Shown here: piece by piece, positions 48,540 to 60,899 of the stretch | How the letters are laid out: the number at the start of each line of letters is the position of its first letter | Position numbering within the stretch: position 1 is the first letter of the stretch | Origin: Monoplex corrugatus | Lineage: Eukaryota; Mollusca; Gastropoda; Littorinimorpha; Ranellidae | DNA: 64,000 nucleotides | Assembly: GCA_030674185.1 (NCBI GenBank) | Contig: CM060307.1 | Location: forward strand, 59,895,481 to 59,959,480 | Direction: 5' to 3' | The notes under the pieces: generated by a model | What the model was told of the DNA's origin: nothing | The model's database searches: none | Seen by the model: the letters and a program-made list of their open reading frames with translations, nothing else | Translations under genes and position numbers: made by a program

Positions 48540-49130
48540 CCTCTGTGGGGATGCAGGGAGCTCTTTCAATATAAGTGATATCCCCACCGTCTAGAACTTC
48601 TGTGTGAGAAATGAGTTCTCCACCTTCTGGAAATTCTGTGCTAGAAATGTCCTCTTTTTCTTTCACTCTAGATCTATGTGTTTTTGCCTTGTTCCTTTGC
48701 TTTCTGTCATTTCTTCCTATCATTTTCTGCATTGCCGGTCCATTCACCTGCAAATATTCTATAAAACCATAGAAACTTTCTATCAGAGTTGATATTTACC
48801 ACATGTACTAACTGCATTTTTGGCTCTAAGGAAATGTGGTGCGTAGAAGAAATTTCAGGTAATTTAGGCCAGCTTTTATATATTATGTTTTAGTGTATTT
48901 AGTTATGTTTATGTATTTTTTCAACCTCAATGGTGATACATTTGGCTGAATGGTCAACACCAGACACATATCCTTATACTATTTGCGCGAATGCATTGAT
49001 ATGTGTACTTAATTTTCTTTTCCAGCTTTTTTTCGGGATCAACGAGGTATTGTATGTTCTGAGATGGTTATAGCCCTGAGATGGCTCTGACAAGCCGGCT
49101 GAGCTTCAAACAATAACAATAGTAATTGTA
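48540..49130 (+). mobile_element. 591-bp retroposon with 13-bp target duplication
   Basis: ATGTTTGTAAACA flanks it exactly at 48527-48539 and 49131-49143. It begins CCTCTGTGGGGATGCAGGGA and ends GGCTGAGCTTCAAACAATAA then CAATAGTAATTGTA, an A-rich tail. A second copy at 58079-58668 is similar along its whole length. No tRNA-like boxes or long ORF were seen, so it may be the 3' part of a LINE or a SINE of another origin. Confidence 0.75.
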
Positions 49131-49402
49131 ATGTTTGTAAACATCCGTCGATAAATGACCGAGGATTCCTCGCAGACACTTACACATACGTTTTGACTAG
49201 ATGTGACCTTGAACGCTATCTATACCAATGAAATTTGCAGATACACATTTATACCCAAATATGGTAAAAAAAAAAAAAAAATAAATAAAAAGCTGTTAGC
49301 CGATATATTGGATGAACCTGGTCCATACTACTGAATTTGCCACTGGTGGTTAAAAAGGACGTAGAAATCAAATTCGTTGAAAACCCACCCACAAACGGTT
49401 CA

Positions 49403-49572
49403 GAAATATTCACACAAACACACACAAACGCGTGCGCGTACACACACACACACATACACACACGCACACATACACACACGCACACATACACACACACTGA
49501 AATACATTCTAACACATATACTGACACACATAAACACAAACACTAACACACACACACGCAGACACACACAGG
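49403..49572. repeat. (CA)n-rich microsatellite
   Basis: ACACAC with CGCACACATA interruptions. Confidence 0.9.
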
Positions 49573-50065
49573 TTCTGTAATACTAAGCGTAGGTCTAAAA
49601 ATCTTCATGCAAAAATTGTTGGTACAATTTGTTGCACACACTCGTCAGTTATTTCTTGCACACAAACCGTCGACGTCACACTAGGACTAAAGTGTAATCA
49701 TCTTAAAGCTGTGGAAGCTGGTGGATAGATTGGGGATTGATAAGATTTACAGTACGTCAGTGGGGATACTTTTATTTTATTTTATTACAAACCATTTTTT
49801 TAAGACATAATAATTCATTAAACGCTGCTGGGTCTGTAGTTTCCAGACAGTTTAACCAAAGATATCGCTTCTTTGAACTGAGCCGAAAAACGGCACATTT
49901 CAAACTTACAAATTACAAATAATGGTTTTGCAATGATAATTTAATCACACGTCTCTCCACCACCCCCAGTCGCTCCACTCCCACATACTTCTCTTTTTGT
50001 TTGTTACTTTAAATTTCTTTTATTTTTCCCAACGCCAACATTCGAATCTCTTCATATGCAGCACT

Positions 50066-50066
<1 letters not shown>

Positions 50067-50119
<53 letters not shown>

Positions 50120-50135
50120 AGAGGGGAGAGAGAGA
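50067..50135. repeat. (GA)n microsatellite
   Basis: AG repeats with two interruptions. Confidence 0.95.
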
Positions 50136-51980
50136 GCTAATCAGCATGTTAAGAAAAAAAACAACGAATAAGCCTAAGCCCGTCTAAACTAGCGGCTCTA
50201 AACTAGAGACACTTCATCTTCTACACACACCACACACACACACACACACACGCCGTGTGACACCCCAAGCCGGGGTTATCTCGAGACAACCCCATGATTT
50301 GCCTTGACCTTCGAACCCCTTTCCTGTCTCCCCTTTCCTCTGCCTGCCAGCTCCCACACCACCGCCACCATTCTCTCCCGTCTATAGTCTGTTTCACAAA
50401 GCTTGTATCGTCTGGTCGCTATGCATTTCCCAGGGTGTTGGTTATGTTCCAGCCAAGGCAGCGATCACCCTTTCTTCCTCAAATACTCCCAAGTCCCTAA
50501 GCCTTTTGCTCTCCATTCAAAACTCTTCAACGAGCTATTCTCCTATCCCCCTTCTTCTGTTTTTAACTCACGTTGTTGTGAGAGCAACCCCCGGGCACGA
50601 ATCGTTGACAGTGATCAATGAGCGGGGAACGGCTTGATATCTGAGGCCTTGCCAGGGATGCAAAAGAAAAAAAAAACAAAAAAAAACTATTGAGACCAGT
50701 TTCCTATCGTTCCCATCTTGTCGTTCTAAGGTTTCATTGGCATTATCAGATTTTATGTCATATGATCTTTTCTTTTTATATTCATCTGCCAAGTGTCTTT
50801 GGGCTGCTGCGCTCTGCCATTAAATTTATCCGAGAAGGAATAAAACGCACATCGGCTGTAGGAACGAACTTTGAAAGTAGGCTATCGGATACATTACATG
50901 GTTTCGATCCTGTCACATCATGTCATAGCTGAGAGACACATCTCATCGACGCTGATGTTTTTAAACGCAGGGATTTCTTGCTTACTGTATTGCAATGGCA
51001 CCCCATTTTCAGCCATTTCTGCCACATCTTCAGGAGGTCTATTTTTTCGCCTATACGATCCTTTTCAAAATGGCGACCGTCTGTGTTGCGATTCTAGCTT
51101 AAAGATTTCGCCCCCTTCGTACCAATTTCCACATTGGATGCAAGAAAAGAGGGCTGGCCGCCTGATCTATTGTACGCACACCTACATCTAGAATAATGAT
51201 GGTGGGATTCGGAGCTTTCAAGGGGTGAATTCACACGTTCTACTGCGATGGTCGTTTTTTGTTTTTCCAATTATTACATTTTATTTAAATTTCACTCTTG
51301 GCTAAATGGGAGGATTGGGATAGGACAGTTCAGGGACGGTGGTGAGGTGGCGGAGGATGAGATATCGGTCATACCAAAGACAAAGACCATCAGTCATGTT
51401 CTATGTCTTTGATCATGCTTAACACGACAAAGCCTCTGTGGACAGCGACATGGCAGGTCGAGGGAACTGGTTTGTAATCTTTTCACTCCCGCACCTATCC
51501 ACCAGCTTCCTGCAGAAACAATGCAAGTGGCAAGAAATGAATGTATATATCAACATTATCTCAGCTTTTATCAACTGGATATAATATTTTTGATTCCTCG
51601 CTGTCAATGCTGTCGGCAAGCAAGCGCACACTCATTACCCGACATTTGCCCATCTCGTGTTATTAATGCTGTTAGATAACCTGTCAATTTAGCCACAACG
51701 CCGAGTATTTCAAAATATGTCATAGACTTGATGGGAGAAGTTCAGTGGCGGAGCACAGAACGCTGCAGCATACAAACCTCCTCCACTTTTTTCCTCCTCC
51801 CTCTGTGAACTTTACTGAGCTCTCTCTCTCTCTCTCTCTTTCTCTAAATATTTCAGAAAGGCTTTGTGAGGCGGGGCTTAACTTCTGGGCTCTCCCCCCA
51901 CCCCTTCCAGTCACTGGCAAGGAGCCCGGACCGTGAGTCAGCCAAGCGGTGAACGAGTCCCTGGTAAAAACGGCATTGGC
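50136..51980. other. intergenic, no supported gene
   Basis: It includes (CA)n at 50222-50250 and (TC)n at about 51821-51845. Short open frames here lack splice support and family resemblance. Confidence 0.5.
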
Positions 51981-52215
51981 TGCCGACAAGGAGGGGGTAG
52001 GGTGGGGGCAGAAAGCAAACGCTTCATGGCAACGTCAGCGGGTGGGTTATTATAGCGCGGGAAGCACTGGCAGCTATTTCAGCCGTCTTCTTCGTCGTGG
52101 CACCAGACCTGTCAGCACACGCCCCGCGCCTTTTTAGCGATTCATACACCGTGCAAAGAAAGGACTGCATACAAGTCTGTCCCAACTGTAAACGGTAAAG
52201 TTTGTCCATAGGTGA
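51980..52215 (+). promoter_or_regulatory. possible promoter and first exon
   Basis: GGGTTATTATAGCGCGGGAA (TATA-like, GC flanked) at about 52043-52062 and CpG-rich sequence to 52135, then a donor-like CATAG|GTGAGT at about 52210. No partner exon or protein was identified, so this is weak. Confidence 0.25.
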
Positions 52216-52254
52216 GTGAGACTGGCCAAATAGAGAGCTAAACTTCTCTGGAAG

Positions 52255-52440
52255 TACGCATTATGAGGGTGATGCCCATCCCCATTCCCTCGTTTTATTT
52301 TTTCCCGAGCAGTCAGATACCCATTTACAGCTAGGTTGACTGAAGGCCACAGGCAAAAAAGTTTTTCTAACGCCAGACTCGAACCCATGCAGAGGACGGG
52401 AGCTCTGTCCCTATGTCACTCAGGCCTTGCAACTATCACA
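52255..52440 (-). repeat. tRNA-derived SINE, reverse orientation
   Basis: On the minus strand it reads GCCTGAGTGACATAGGGAC, then CATGGGTTCGAGTCTGGCG (B-box-like) at about 52373-52390, then the body with CTGTAAATGGGTATCTGAC. Confidence 0.5.
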
Positions 52441-52689
52441 ACGGCGCTGTGATTGTTGTAATGAATGTGTCATCTAAGTTTCAGCAGGCTGTCGGTTCTG
52501 TCCTTTCTGCTCATCATTCTGTCCTACGATCTCTTTCGCTCGGACCCTGGATCTGATATTTCGAGTTCTATCTCAGCCTCCAACATAAAAAGTGGCCTGT
52601 TCACTGCCCACTTTATTTCTCCGGTCATTCTGGTGATGTCAGCGATTTGCTAAAGGTTCTTCTCCTCACATTTCTCTTCCATTTTGAAG

Positions 52690-52795
52690 ACCTTGCCATG
52701 GAATTTTGCGCACGCTCAAGGAGTCTGCCGGATTATCACTGGAAAATTTGGCCGGTGCGCATACATTGAATTATCCGAGCGAGGTGACTGCTTCA
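52690..52795 (+). repeat. ~105-bp dispersed repeat, copy D
   Basis: ACCTTGCCATGGAATTTTGC, GCACGCTCAAGGAGTCTGCC and TTGAATTATCCGAGCGAGGT follow the family consensus. Confidence 0.6.
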
Positions 52796-52865
52796 GATTT
52801 GTTCACTTGGTTAATGTCAGCTTAGTGTGTCATAGCTTCCGACCTCCCCCCCCCCCCCCCTCCGA

Positions 52866-52970
52866 CTTGCCAGCGCATAAGGTTTTGTGCACGCTCAAGG
52901 AGTTTTCAGATATTTGCTAGTAGAACGGGATAGAGCGCATGTGGAATTGTCCAAATGCGATGAATGCCGT
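52866..52970 (+). repeat. ~105-bp dispersed repeat, copy E
   Basis: CTTGCCAGCGCATAAGGTTT, TGTGCACGCTCAAGGAG and GTGGAATTGTCCAAATGCGA. It lies about 70 bp after copy D, separated by poly-C. Confidence 0.6.
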
Positions 52971-53104
52971 CCGAACAAGCTCAAAACTAGGCTACAAACT
53001 TTAAGAGCGTCATTCCCTTCCACCTCACAGCCGTCCATAGCTGTCCTCATTTCTTCGCTCAAATTTCATGATATTCAACATCTGTTGCTCCTTTGTTCAT
53101 AAAT

Positions 53105-53545
53105 GAAACGATCCATATTATTATGCATGTCTCGCGTGCACATACACGCATGTAAGCGCGCGCGTTCACGCACACTCACACACGGTAACACTCAAGCGCG
53201 CAAACATACTCACACTTGAACATACTGCAGCGCGTGCACACACATACACACGCACGCACGCATACCTTTACGCAATAGTTCTGATTTACACATGTGCGCA
53301 CATACGCTTAAAAGACCAATGCTTATTACTTGACATCGGTCCACGTTAATCACGACATTAAATATCGTTTTTTACTCTCAGTCGACAGATGGCAAAAGCG
53401 GATTTTAGGTATCTACAACACATGGTGAATTTTCTCACGAGTTCGAAAGACAGATGGCATGGCAGATAAAGATAAATGTAAACCATACACACACGCGCAC
53501 ACACACACACACACGCACGCACGCACATACACACTCACACACGCA
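53105..53545. repeat. (CA)n/(CGCA)n-rich interval
   Basis: Clusters of CACACA and CGCACGCACG at 53130-53260 and 53487-53542, possible Z-DNA-forming sequence. Confidence 0.8.
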
Positions 53546-54299
53546 TGCTCGATTATAACAATTTTATTTGAAGTATCTAAACAATCGGGCCAAATCAGTT
53601 TCACCAAATTCTGACTTAAAAACAAAACAAGCAAACAAACAAACAAACAAACAAACAAAAAACAAAAACAACAACAACAACAACAAAAACCTCTTGAAAG
53701 CAAAATATACGAAATGAACACAAGAACGCGTATTTCACTGACGAAAGAAAAGTGGCAAATTTTCAGCCATCCCGGTATTTGTCAAGCGTACAACAACAAA
53801 GTCAATCTAACAAGTTCCTTTCTTATTAAAAAGAATACTACAGAAAATTCCAATTGTGTGCTTTTTAAGGTCAATGTAATTTTACACAAGCTTCATTTGA
53901 AATATAACCTGATGTAACGTGAATTGACGACAATGATAGACTGCAACAAAAGCGAAAAGAAATTTAAAATAAGTTCAGAGGTTCCTGAGAAAGTGCTATT
54001 CACAGACCTTCGGCAAACAGTGCTGATATGGGGCTTTTTTTTTTTTATTATCTGTCATCTTGACTTAAGGGCTCTTCTTTCTAAACTTATACTTTCGCCA
54101 CTTCTCAAAGATCCACCCCTTTGACCAAAATTAAGTAAAGATCCACAGACAGAGAGCTGAGAAAAGCATGTTCATACACTTTTGTTACAGACACATACAC
54201 TCCTTCTGCGGGTCAATATCAACAATCTCTCTTTTTAAAATACTGAGATTAAAGGGGAAAAAAACGAACGAACAAACAAACACACAAAAACAAACAACG

Positions 54300-54356
54300 A
54301 AACAGAGACAGAGACAGAGACAGACAGACAGACAGACAGAGAGAGAGAGAGAGAGA

Positions 54357-54413
<57 letters not shown>
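54300..54413. repeat. (GACA)n(GA)n microsatellite
   Basis: GAGACA and GACA repeats followed by GA repeats with one AAGAAG interruption. Confidence 0.95.
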
Positions 54414-54521
54414 TCACCAAAGAAATTATCAAGCTTATCAAGATAGAAGGATGGACAGCAAATCAAATTCACACCCCTTTTGCAAATCCGTACCGGATTT
54501 TTGCCGAATCGATTGAACTGG

Positions 54522-54801
54522 GTATAATACAATACAATACAATACAATATAATATAATATAATATAATATAATATAATATAATATAATATAATATAATAT
54601 AATATAATATAATATAATATAATATAATATAATATATATAATATAAATAAATAATATAATATAATATGATATATATAAATAACATAATATAATATATATG
54701 ATATGATATAATATAATATTAATAAATATAATATAATATAATATAATATAATATAATATAATATAATATAATATAATATAATATAATATAATATAATATA
54801 A
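54522..54801. repeat. (AATAT)n pentanucleotide array, about 280 bp
   Basis: It starts as AATAC units and becomes (AATAT)n, with irregular TATATATAAATAA stretches in the centre (about 54633-54720). Confidence 0.97.
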
Positions 54802-55750
54802 TTTTTGTGAGTTCCTGGGCTGCAAGTTCCACGTAAAACCGGCTAAAATGGGTTTCAAGGTCTACGGTCGTTTTTCATTTGAAGCTTTTTTTAAAATGTT
54901 CAATCAAAATAAAACAAATAAAAAAAAAAGGGGGGGGGGGGGAGGGGGGCAGGAGTCATATCATATCGACTGGGGTGACTGTGTTTGTGTGCGTGTTTGT
55001 ATGTGTGTGCGTGCGTGCGTGCGTGCGTGTGTGTGTGTGACATTATGTGTACAAGATCTTTTCAAAGGTTTTTGTGTGGATTTTTACCAAATTTTGGTTT
55101 CAGTTGTGGTCTTTTCGGTAGCTCAAACGTACAATCGAAATGTCAATCCTATCGATTCATAGACAGCCAAATTAGAACTAATTTTTTTTTCGATTCACAC
55201 CAATAATGCGGATGTCAGTCACGTCAGTGACTAGTCTGACAGTGTAGTATGCATACAGACATGAGAGAAAAAGAAAACAATAAAAATAAAGAACGAAACA
55301 AACAAGAAAACTCAAACAAACAAAAATCAAACAACAAACCGATATTACTGTGTGCGCGTGCCTGCGTGAGAGTGTGTATGTGTATGTGTGTGTTTTCCTC
55401 TGTGTATGCATGTGTGTGTGTGTAAAAACTGTATTCATCCAATGATTTATATTATCATATTTTTGCTCCATTTTGTTTGTTTGTCTGTCTGTTTTGTTTT
55501 GTAATCATTGCATATTTTTGAATCTTTTATTTTTGATGAACTGACGATGTTGATATTGCATTAATGTATGCGACTATTTTATACTGCTCTAATACGGGGG
55601 ACGGGGACACGGCCACCCTGTCCCAAAAAGAAACAGAAACTTTTTTCCTTATGAAATGTGCAACGAACATGCTTAGACATAGACTGTTTGCCCTATACAA
55701 ATGAAATAATTATTACAATTGTTTCTACTGCTATTATCATTATCATTAGT

Positions 55751-55790
55751 ATTATCGTTGTCGTCGTCGTCATCGTCGTCGTCGTCGTCG

Positions 55791-55857
<67 letters not shown>

Positions 55858-55860
55858 TAT
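55751..55860. repeat. (TCG)n(TCA)n trinucleotide array
   Basis: TCGTCG/TCATCG units followed by about 20 pure TCA units; poly-Val/poly-Ile frames are artefacts. Confidence 0.95.
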
Positions 55861-55967
55861 TGCTGTTGTTGTTGTTGACATAATGTATCCGAACTTCGAC
55901 TCAGAAAGATACACGACAGATATTGTTGAATTGATCTCGCATTGACAGGGTTAAATCCTGTAAACCT

Positions 55968-56228
55968 GGCCCGTTAGCTCAGTTCCTTGGACCGCCATGC
56001 TGATAACGCAGGGGTGGTGGGTTCGATCCTCAGGCGGACGACCGGTGGTGGGTACTGAAGGTGCGCTAGCTCAGTTGTTATTCGGAGCGCCGTGCTGAAA
56101 ACTCAAGGGGTCGGGATTCGACCTCCAGGCGGACCAGAGGTGAAGGTATTGAAGGTGCGCTAACTCAGTTGTTACTCGGAGCGCCATGCTGAGAACTCAA
56201 TGGTCGTCGGTTCAATCCTCAGACGGGA
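55968..56228 (+). repeat. three tandem tRNA-Ile-like units
   Basis: Units start at 55968, 56060 and 56154, period about 93 bp. Unit 1 has GGCCCGTTAGCTCAGTTCCT (A box), CTGATAACGC in the anticodon-loop position (GAT) and GGGTTCGATCCT (B box). Units 2 and 3 keep TAGCTCAG/TAACTCAG and ATTCGACCT/TTCAATCCT. The first acceptor strand (GGCCCG) does not pair with the 3' end (GGCGGAC), so these are probably SINE heads or tRNA pseudogenes rather than working tRNAs. Confidence 0.75.
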
Positions 56229-56610
56229 AGCAGTTTTGTTTTTGTTTCTGTTTCTTATTTGTTTTGTTTTGTTTGTTTTGTTTTGTTTTGTTTTTCTTCA
56301 CGCGAGTCGATTGGTTGTTATAATAAAAGTCGTGGATTCAAGATCTCATGTCTCGAATTCTATCCCAGTCCAGAATATTAAAATAACACCACCAACAAAA
56401 ACAAACAAAAAACAACGTCAAAACGACAAGAACAACAATAATAACAACAACAACACAATAACAACAACAAAACTGGCCAGTTCACTACCCGTCTTAATGC
56501 TTCGATCATTCTGATGATGTCAACTTGTGTTTCAGAGATTCTCTCCCACCCCCCCCCCCCTACTCCCCGACCATTTCATAGGTCCCTTTACCTCACCGCC
56601 ACACTGGAAG

Positions 56611-56711
56611 ACTGCCAGCGCATAGAAGGCTCAAGAAGTCTACTAGAGAACTGCTGCCATATATATTTAGGAAGAACGCATTTGAAATTGAGTGAGTATG
56701 ACGAATCCCTT
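56611..56711 (+). repeat. ~105-bp dispersed repeat, copy F
   Basis: CTGCCAGCGCATAGAAGGCT, CAAGAAGTCT and TTTGAAATTGAGTGAGTATG diverge most from the consensus. Confidence 0.45.
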
Positions 56712-56929
56712 TGAACAAACTTCAAACTTCAATGCCTCCTTTTTCACCTACATATTTTAGGTTAGATAAATGTAAACGTTGTCCCATACTCCAAAAGTCG
56801 TCGGGGAGTGAGGTGGTAGAGACCTCAGCTTTTCTCTGGGCCAGCATTATGAGTTCTTCGCCCTTCAATTCAGTTTTGACTTTCGTTCGTGCTACTGTTC
56901 ATCTGTACATGTGTGCACATAATTGTGCA

Positions 56930-57056
56930 CGCGCGTGTGTGTATGTGGATTTGTTAGTGTGTGTGTGTGTGTGTTATTGTGTACGCGCGTGTGTGTGTGT
57001 TAGTGTTAGTGCGTGTGTGTGTGTGTGTGCGCGCGCGCGCGCGCGCACGCGTGTAC
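56930..57056. repeat. (GT)n and (GC)n purine-pyrimidine alternation
   Basis: TG repeats with a pure (GC)n core of about 18 bp at 57029-57046. Confidence 0.9.
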
Positions 57057-57567
57057 AATGACCGATAGTAAAACTAGGTTTCAGCCTAAAACGTTTGTCC
57101 TTGCGTATGAATGATGAATTAACCAGCGACTGTAATGCAATAATGGATTATTACGAATCTAATTCTTCCATATCTCTGTCTCTGTCATATTATCGTATGT
57201 TATGTTTTCATTTACATGTTTGTGTAAGTTGTTTGGTTCCTTTCCTCCAGCTCAACGAAACATCACGAAAGTCTTGTTTTTATTTTTGTTGGCATTTGTG
57301 TGTATTGGTTTCTTTGTTGTCTTTTGTGTACGCCTGACAAAGGCCAGTTGGCCGAAAATTTGCGGCGGGTGTCCTGTTTTGTGAATTAAACACCATATGC
57401 GTTCTCATTCTATTTTCGTATGTTTCTGGTTTCTGTTTATGTAATGCTAACAATTACTTTGATTCAGATTTTGATTTTCATACATATTTTTTTTTCATTT
57501 TTTCTTTGAGCACCAAGGGTGCCTGCGATAAAACTACGTCATAGGGACAGCCATATGGTATGAGCAT

Positions 57568-57800
57568 GTGTGTAGGTTTCTGTGTGCGTGTGTGTGTGTG
57601 TGTGGCGTATCTGTGCGTGTGTGTCTCTGTGTGTGTGTTTGTGTGTGTGTGTGTGTGCACGTGCGCGCGCGGGCGTGTGTGTGTGTGTGTCTGTGTTTGT
57701 GTGTGTGTGTGCGTATCTGTGCGTGTGTGTGCCTGTGTGTGTGTGTGTAAGCATGCGCGCGCGCGTATCTTCGTTTGTGTGAGGATGTGTATATTTGCGA
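57568..57800. repeat. interrupted (GT)n with GCGCGC islands
   Basis: TG repeats interrupted by GCGTATCT and TGCGCGCGCG words. Confidence 0.9.
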
Positions 57801-58078
57801 TAGTGAGTCAGTGTGTGCATGTGCCCTTGCATCTACATTTGTCGATGTATGCCTAAAAAACATTTTTTTAGCATCTCGATTTTTCATGGAAACGTGTTTG
57901 CACGTTGTTTTTCCCACACTGCGCAGGCGGTATGTTGCTGCGCACTCTGCATTCTCTGTTTTCGGTGAGCGTGCATGTTAGTTTCCATAAACTACTGGAC
58001 ACTGACATGACTTCAGGGTCTTTAACGTTCGTGCCTGATGTTCTGCATGCGTACACACACGAAGGGGGTTTAAGCACC

Positions 58079-58668
58079 CCCGTGGGGATACCGTGAGCTC
58101 TTTCAATATAAATAGTAAACCTCACCTTCTGGAAATTCTGTGCCAGGAATTTCCTCTTTTCTGTCACTCTCTTTGATTCTGCTTTGTTCCTTTGCTTTCC
58201 GTCATTTCTTCCTGTCATTTTCTGCCTTGCTGGTCCATTCACCTGTATGTGGTCAATAGAGTCTTAAGTACTTTATCTTAGGATCGATAATTGGGTGCAT
58301 CTATTGAATGTATTTTTGGTTCTAGGGAAATGAGATACGCGGAAGAAATATTAGGTAATTTAGGCCCGTTTTTATCTATGTTTTAGAGTCCTTTGTTATG
58401 TTTAAAGTAGTATTTAGGTTTGGCTTTTAAACCCCTTGTGTGATAAATTGGACGGAAGTGGTCAACGCCAGGGGCATATCCTTAGATTATGTGTGCGAAT
58501 GCATTGATATGTGTACTTAATTTTCTTTCTTTCTTTCTTTCTTTTGTTATTGTTGTTGTTGTTGTTGTTGTTGACATGTTGAAGTATTGTGTATATTTTG
58601 AAACGGTTATAGCTCTGATATGGCTCTACGCTGTCGGCTGAGCTTTAAACAAAAGTAACAATAACAAG
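58079..58668 (+). mobile_element. second copy of the 591-bp retroposon
   Basis: It begins CCCCGTGGGGATACCGTGAG and ends CGGCTGAGCTTTAAACAAAA then GTAACAATAACAA. It matches 48540-49130 throughout (GAGCTCTTTCAATATAA, GTCATTTCTTCCTGTCATTT, GAATGCATTGATATGTGTAC) with an expanded (TTTC)n(GTT)n tract at 58528-58574. It splits a gastropod-type SINE whose halves lie at 57980-58078 and 58675-58810. Confidence 0.72.
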
Positions 58669-59183
58669 GCATTAATATGTCTGTACTCAAGTAGACCTTG
58701 GAGATCAGATAAAATCTTCATTCTTTACCCACTAGACGGGAGGTATTCGGGGCAGATAAACCAAGATTTTCGATCGGAAATCATACGTCTCAGCCACTTG
58801 CCGATCCCACCCGTCGTTTACATCTGATCGTTTGTATTCGAAGAACTATCTGTGTCACACAGATAAGTAACAATCAGCGAGCGCTGTGCCATGTAACGCA
58901 ACGGTACGGCAGGAGCAGCTGCCCTGAACCACCATTACACAAGGTAGTCTGACTGGCCGGTCAATAATGGTCGCTGATCCCACTGGCCCGCTTCACACTG
59001 GTCAACGTGCTACCAGACAAATCCACATTCTCTGCTACTGCTCAGCCGAAAACGGCGTAGACTTAGCAAAGAGGGATATATCTTGAATCTTTGGGCTTAC
59101 GTCTGCATTAATCGGTATACTGAATGCCACTGAGCGATCTGGATTCTTCTGGGCTTAGTGTAACGGGAGATGTAGAATAGACA

Positions 59184-59460
<277 letters not shown>

Positions 59461-59534
59461 ATATACATACATTAATACATAGATTCTGGTGTGACTGATA
59501 TGTGTGTACTTACTGCTGTATTGTTTATATACCG

Positions 59535-59710
59535 TAGAGTGGGCGGCCTAGTGGATAAAGCACCCATCAAACGCTAAAACTCGGGTTCGATTCCTGGTTG
59601 GACAGAAAATGTTCTCTCAACCCCTCACCCATTGGACCTTGAATTGTAGCACCGTTAAAGATCCAAAGGCAACCAAAATGTTGTTTCTGTCAAATACCAC
59701 AGAAAATGTT
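59535..59710 (+). repeat. tRNA-derived SINE
   Basis: A box GCGGCCTAGTGG near 59543-59554 and B box GGTTCGATTCC at 59584-59594, then a body with CACCGTTAAAGATCCAAAGG, a gastropod SINE word. Confidence 0.6.
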
Positions 59711-60025
59711 CGTAGGTAAACAAATATATACACATACAAGAAAAAATGCATGGATCGTGCCGTACTATTCCGACTATCACACAAACAAATCCGTTGTTAC
59801 AAAACAACAATCAAACGCATGCACGCGCGCGAGCACACACACAAACACACACACATACGAATCCAGCCCAAAGCAATATACGCATTGTAATTCTGGATGA
59901 ACGATGAATTTACTTGTGATGACCTTCCATGACTTGGTTTCATGAACTGTTTCTTCGGTGATCATTACTTACTGTAGAATGTTAAACTGGTATGAGCGGG
60001 AAATTCATCGGCATCTTTAAATGTG

Positions 60026-60045
60026 AATGTGTGTGTGTGTGTGTG

Positions 60046-60110
<65 letters not shown>

Positions 60111-60130
60111 AGTGTGTGTGTGTGTGTGTA

Positions 60131-60168
<38 letters not shown>

Positions 60169-60182
60169 GCACACGCGCGCGT
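60026..60182. repeat. (GT)n microsatellite, interrupted
   Basis: TG repeats ending in CGCACACGCGCGCG. Confidence 0.95.
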
Positions 60183-60899
60183 GTGTTCGTGTCTGTAACT
60201 GTCAACTTGCCTGATTGTTGTATTACCATTATTTACCATGATGAAGCGTTTCTTAATCTTTGTCGTCCTGGCCCAAATGGACGGAATTGTTGAAAACAGG
60301 CACTGCAAAACACAGGAAGGCAGTGAAAATGTAAGCATTATCAGAGGACGCTCCGCTGCAAAAACGGGAAAAATCACATGGAAAATTCATTAGAATGTTA
60401 TGACAAGTAAGCGCTTGAATTCAATTAGACACATCTATTGAAAAATACAGACCAGAAAACTTCAGACACTAGTATGTTAAGTGCTAAACAAAAAAGGAAA
60501 ATGCAAACAATAAAATCAAATGAACTGGTACAAAAGCCTGCACATGAGAAATCAAAGGAGGTTCAACAAGTTAGGATCAGTATTTCTGTGCGCTATGTAG
60601 GAAAGCCAGTATGTGAGGGACGTGTTTTAACTCACCTGACCGCATGATACTTGTTTTTCCATGTTGTGTCTAAAATTAAGCTATGTTAGGAATGTACTGA
60701 ATAGCAGCAGAGGTGGCCTGACCGTGAAGACGGCGAATGAAAGAAGAAGAATCAGGAGCTCCTTTTAAACTTTACTTTTATATACTACATGGTACAGGAA
60801 ATTGATAGGCTTTTTTGAAAATGCCTGTGAGAATTGAATAGTATAAAAGAAGACCCGGCGCAGATTATAATAAAAACACTACAAAGCGTATGTGGGACT

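Noticed and set aside
48523..48753. Minus-strand ORF shared with 57868-58242 (NGPA.QKM.GRND.KQRNKA)
   Set aside because: Shared because both lie in copies of the 591-bp retroposon; it reads antisense to the element and has no intact counterpart in the second copy.
55968..56040. Functional tRNA-Ile gene
   Set aside because: The acceptor stem does not pair (GGCCCG against GGCGGAC) and the D and anticodon arms are irregular; tandem decayed copies favour a SINE-type repeat.
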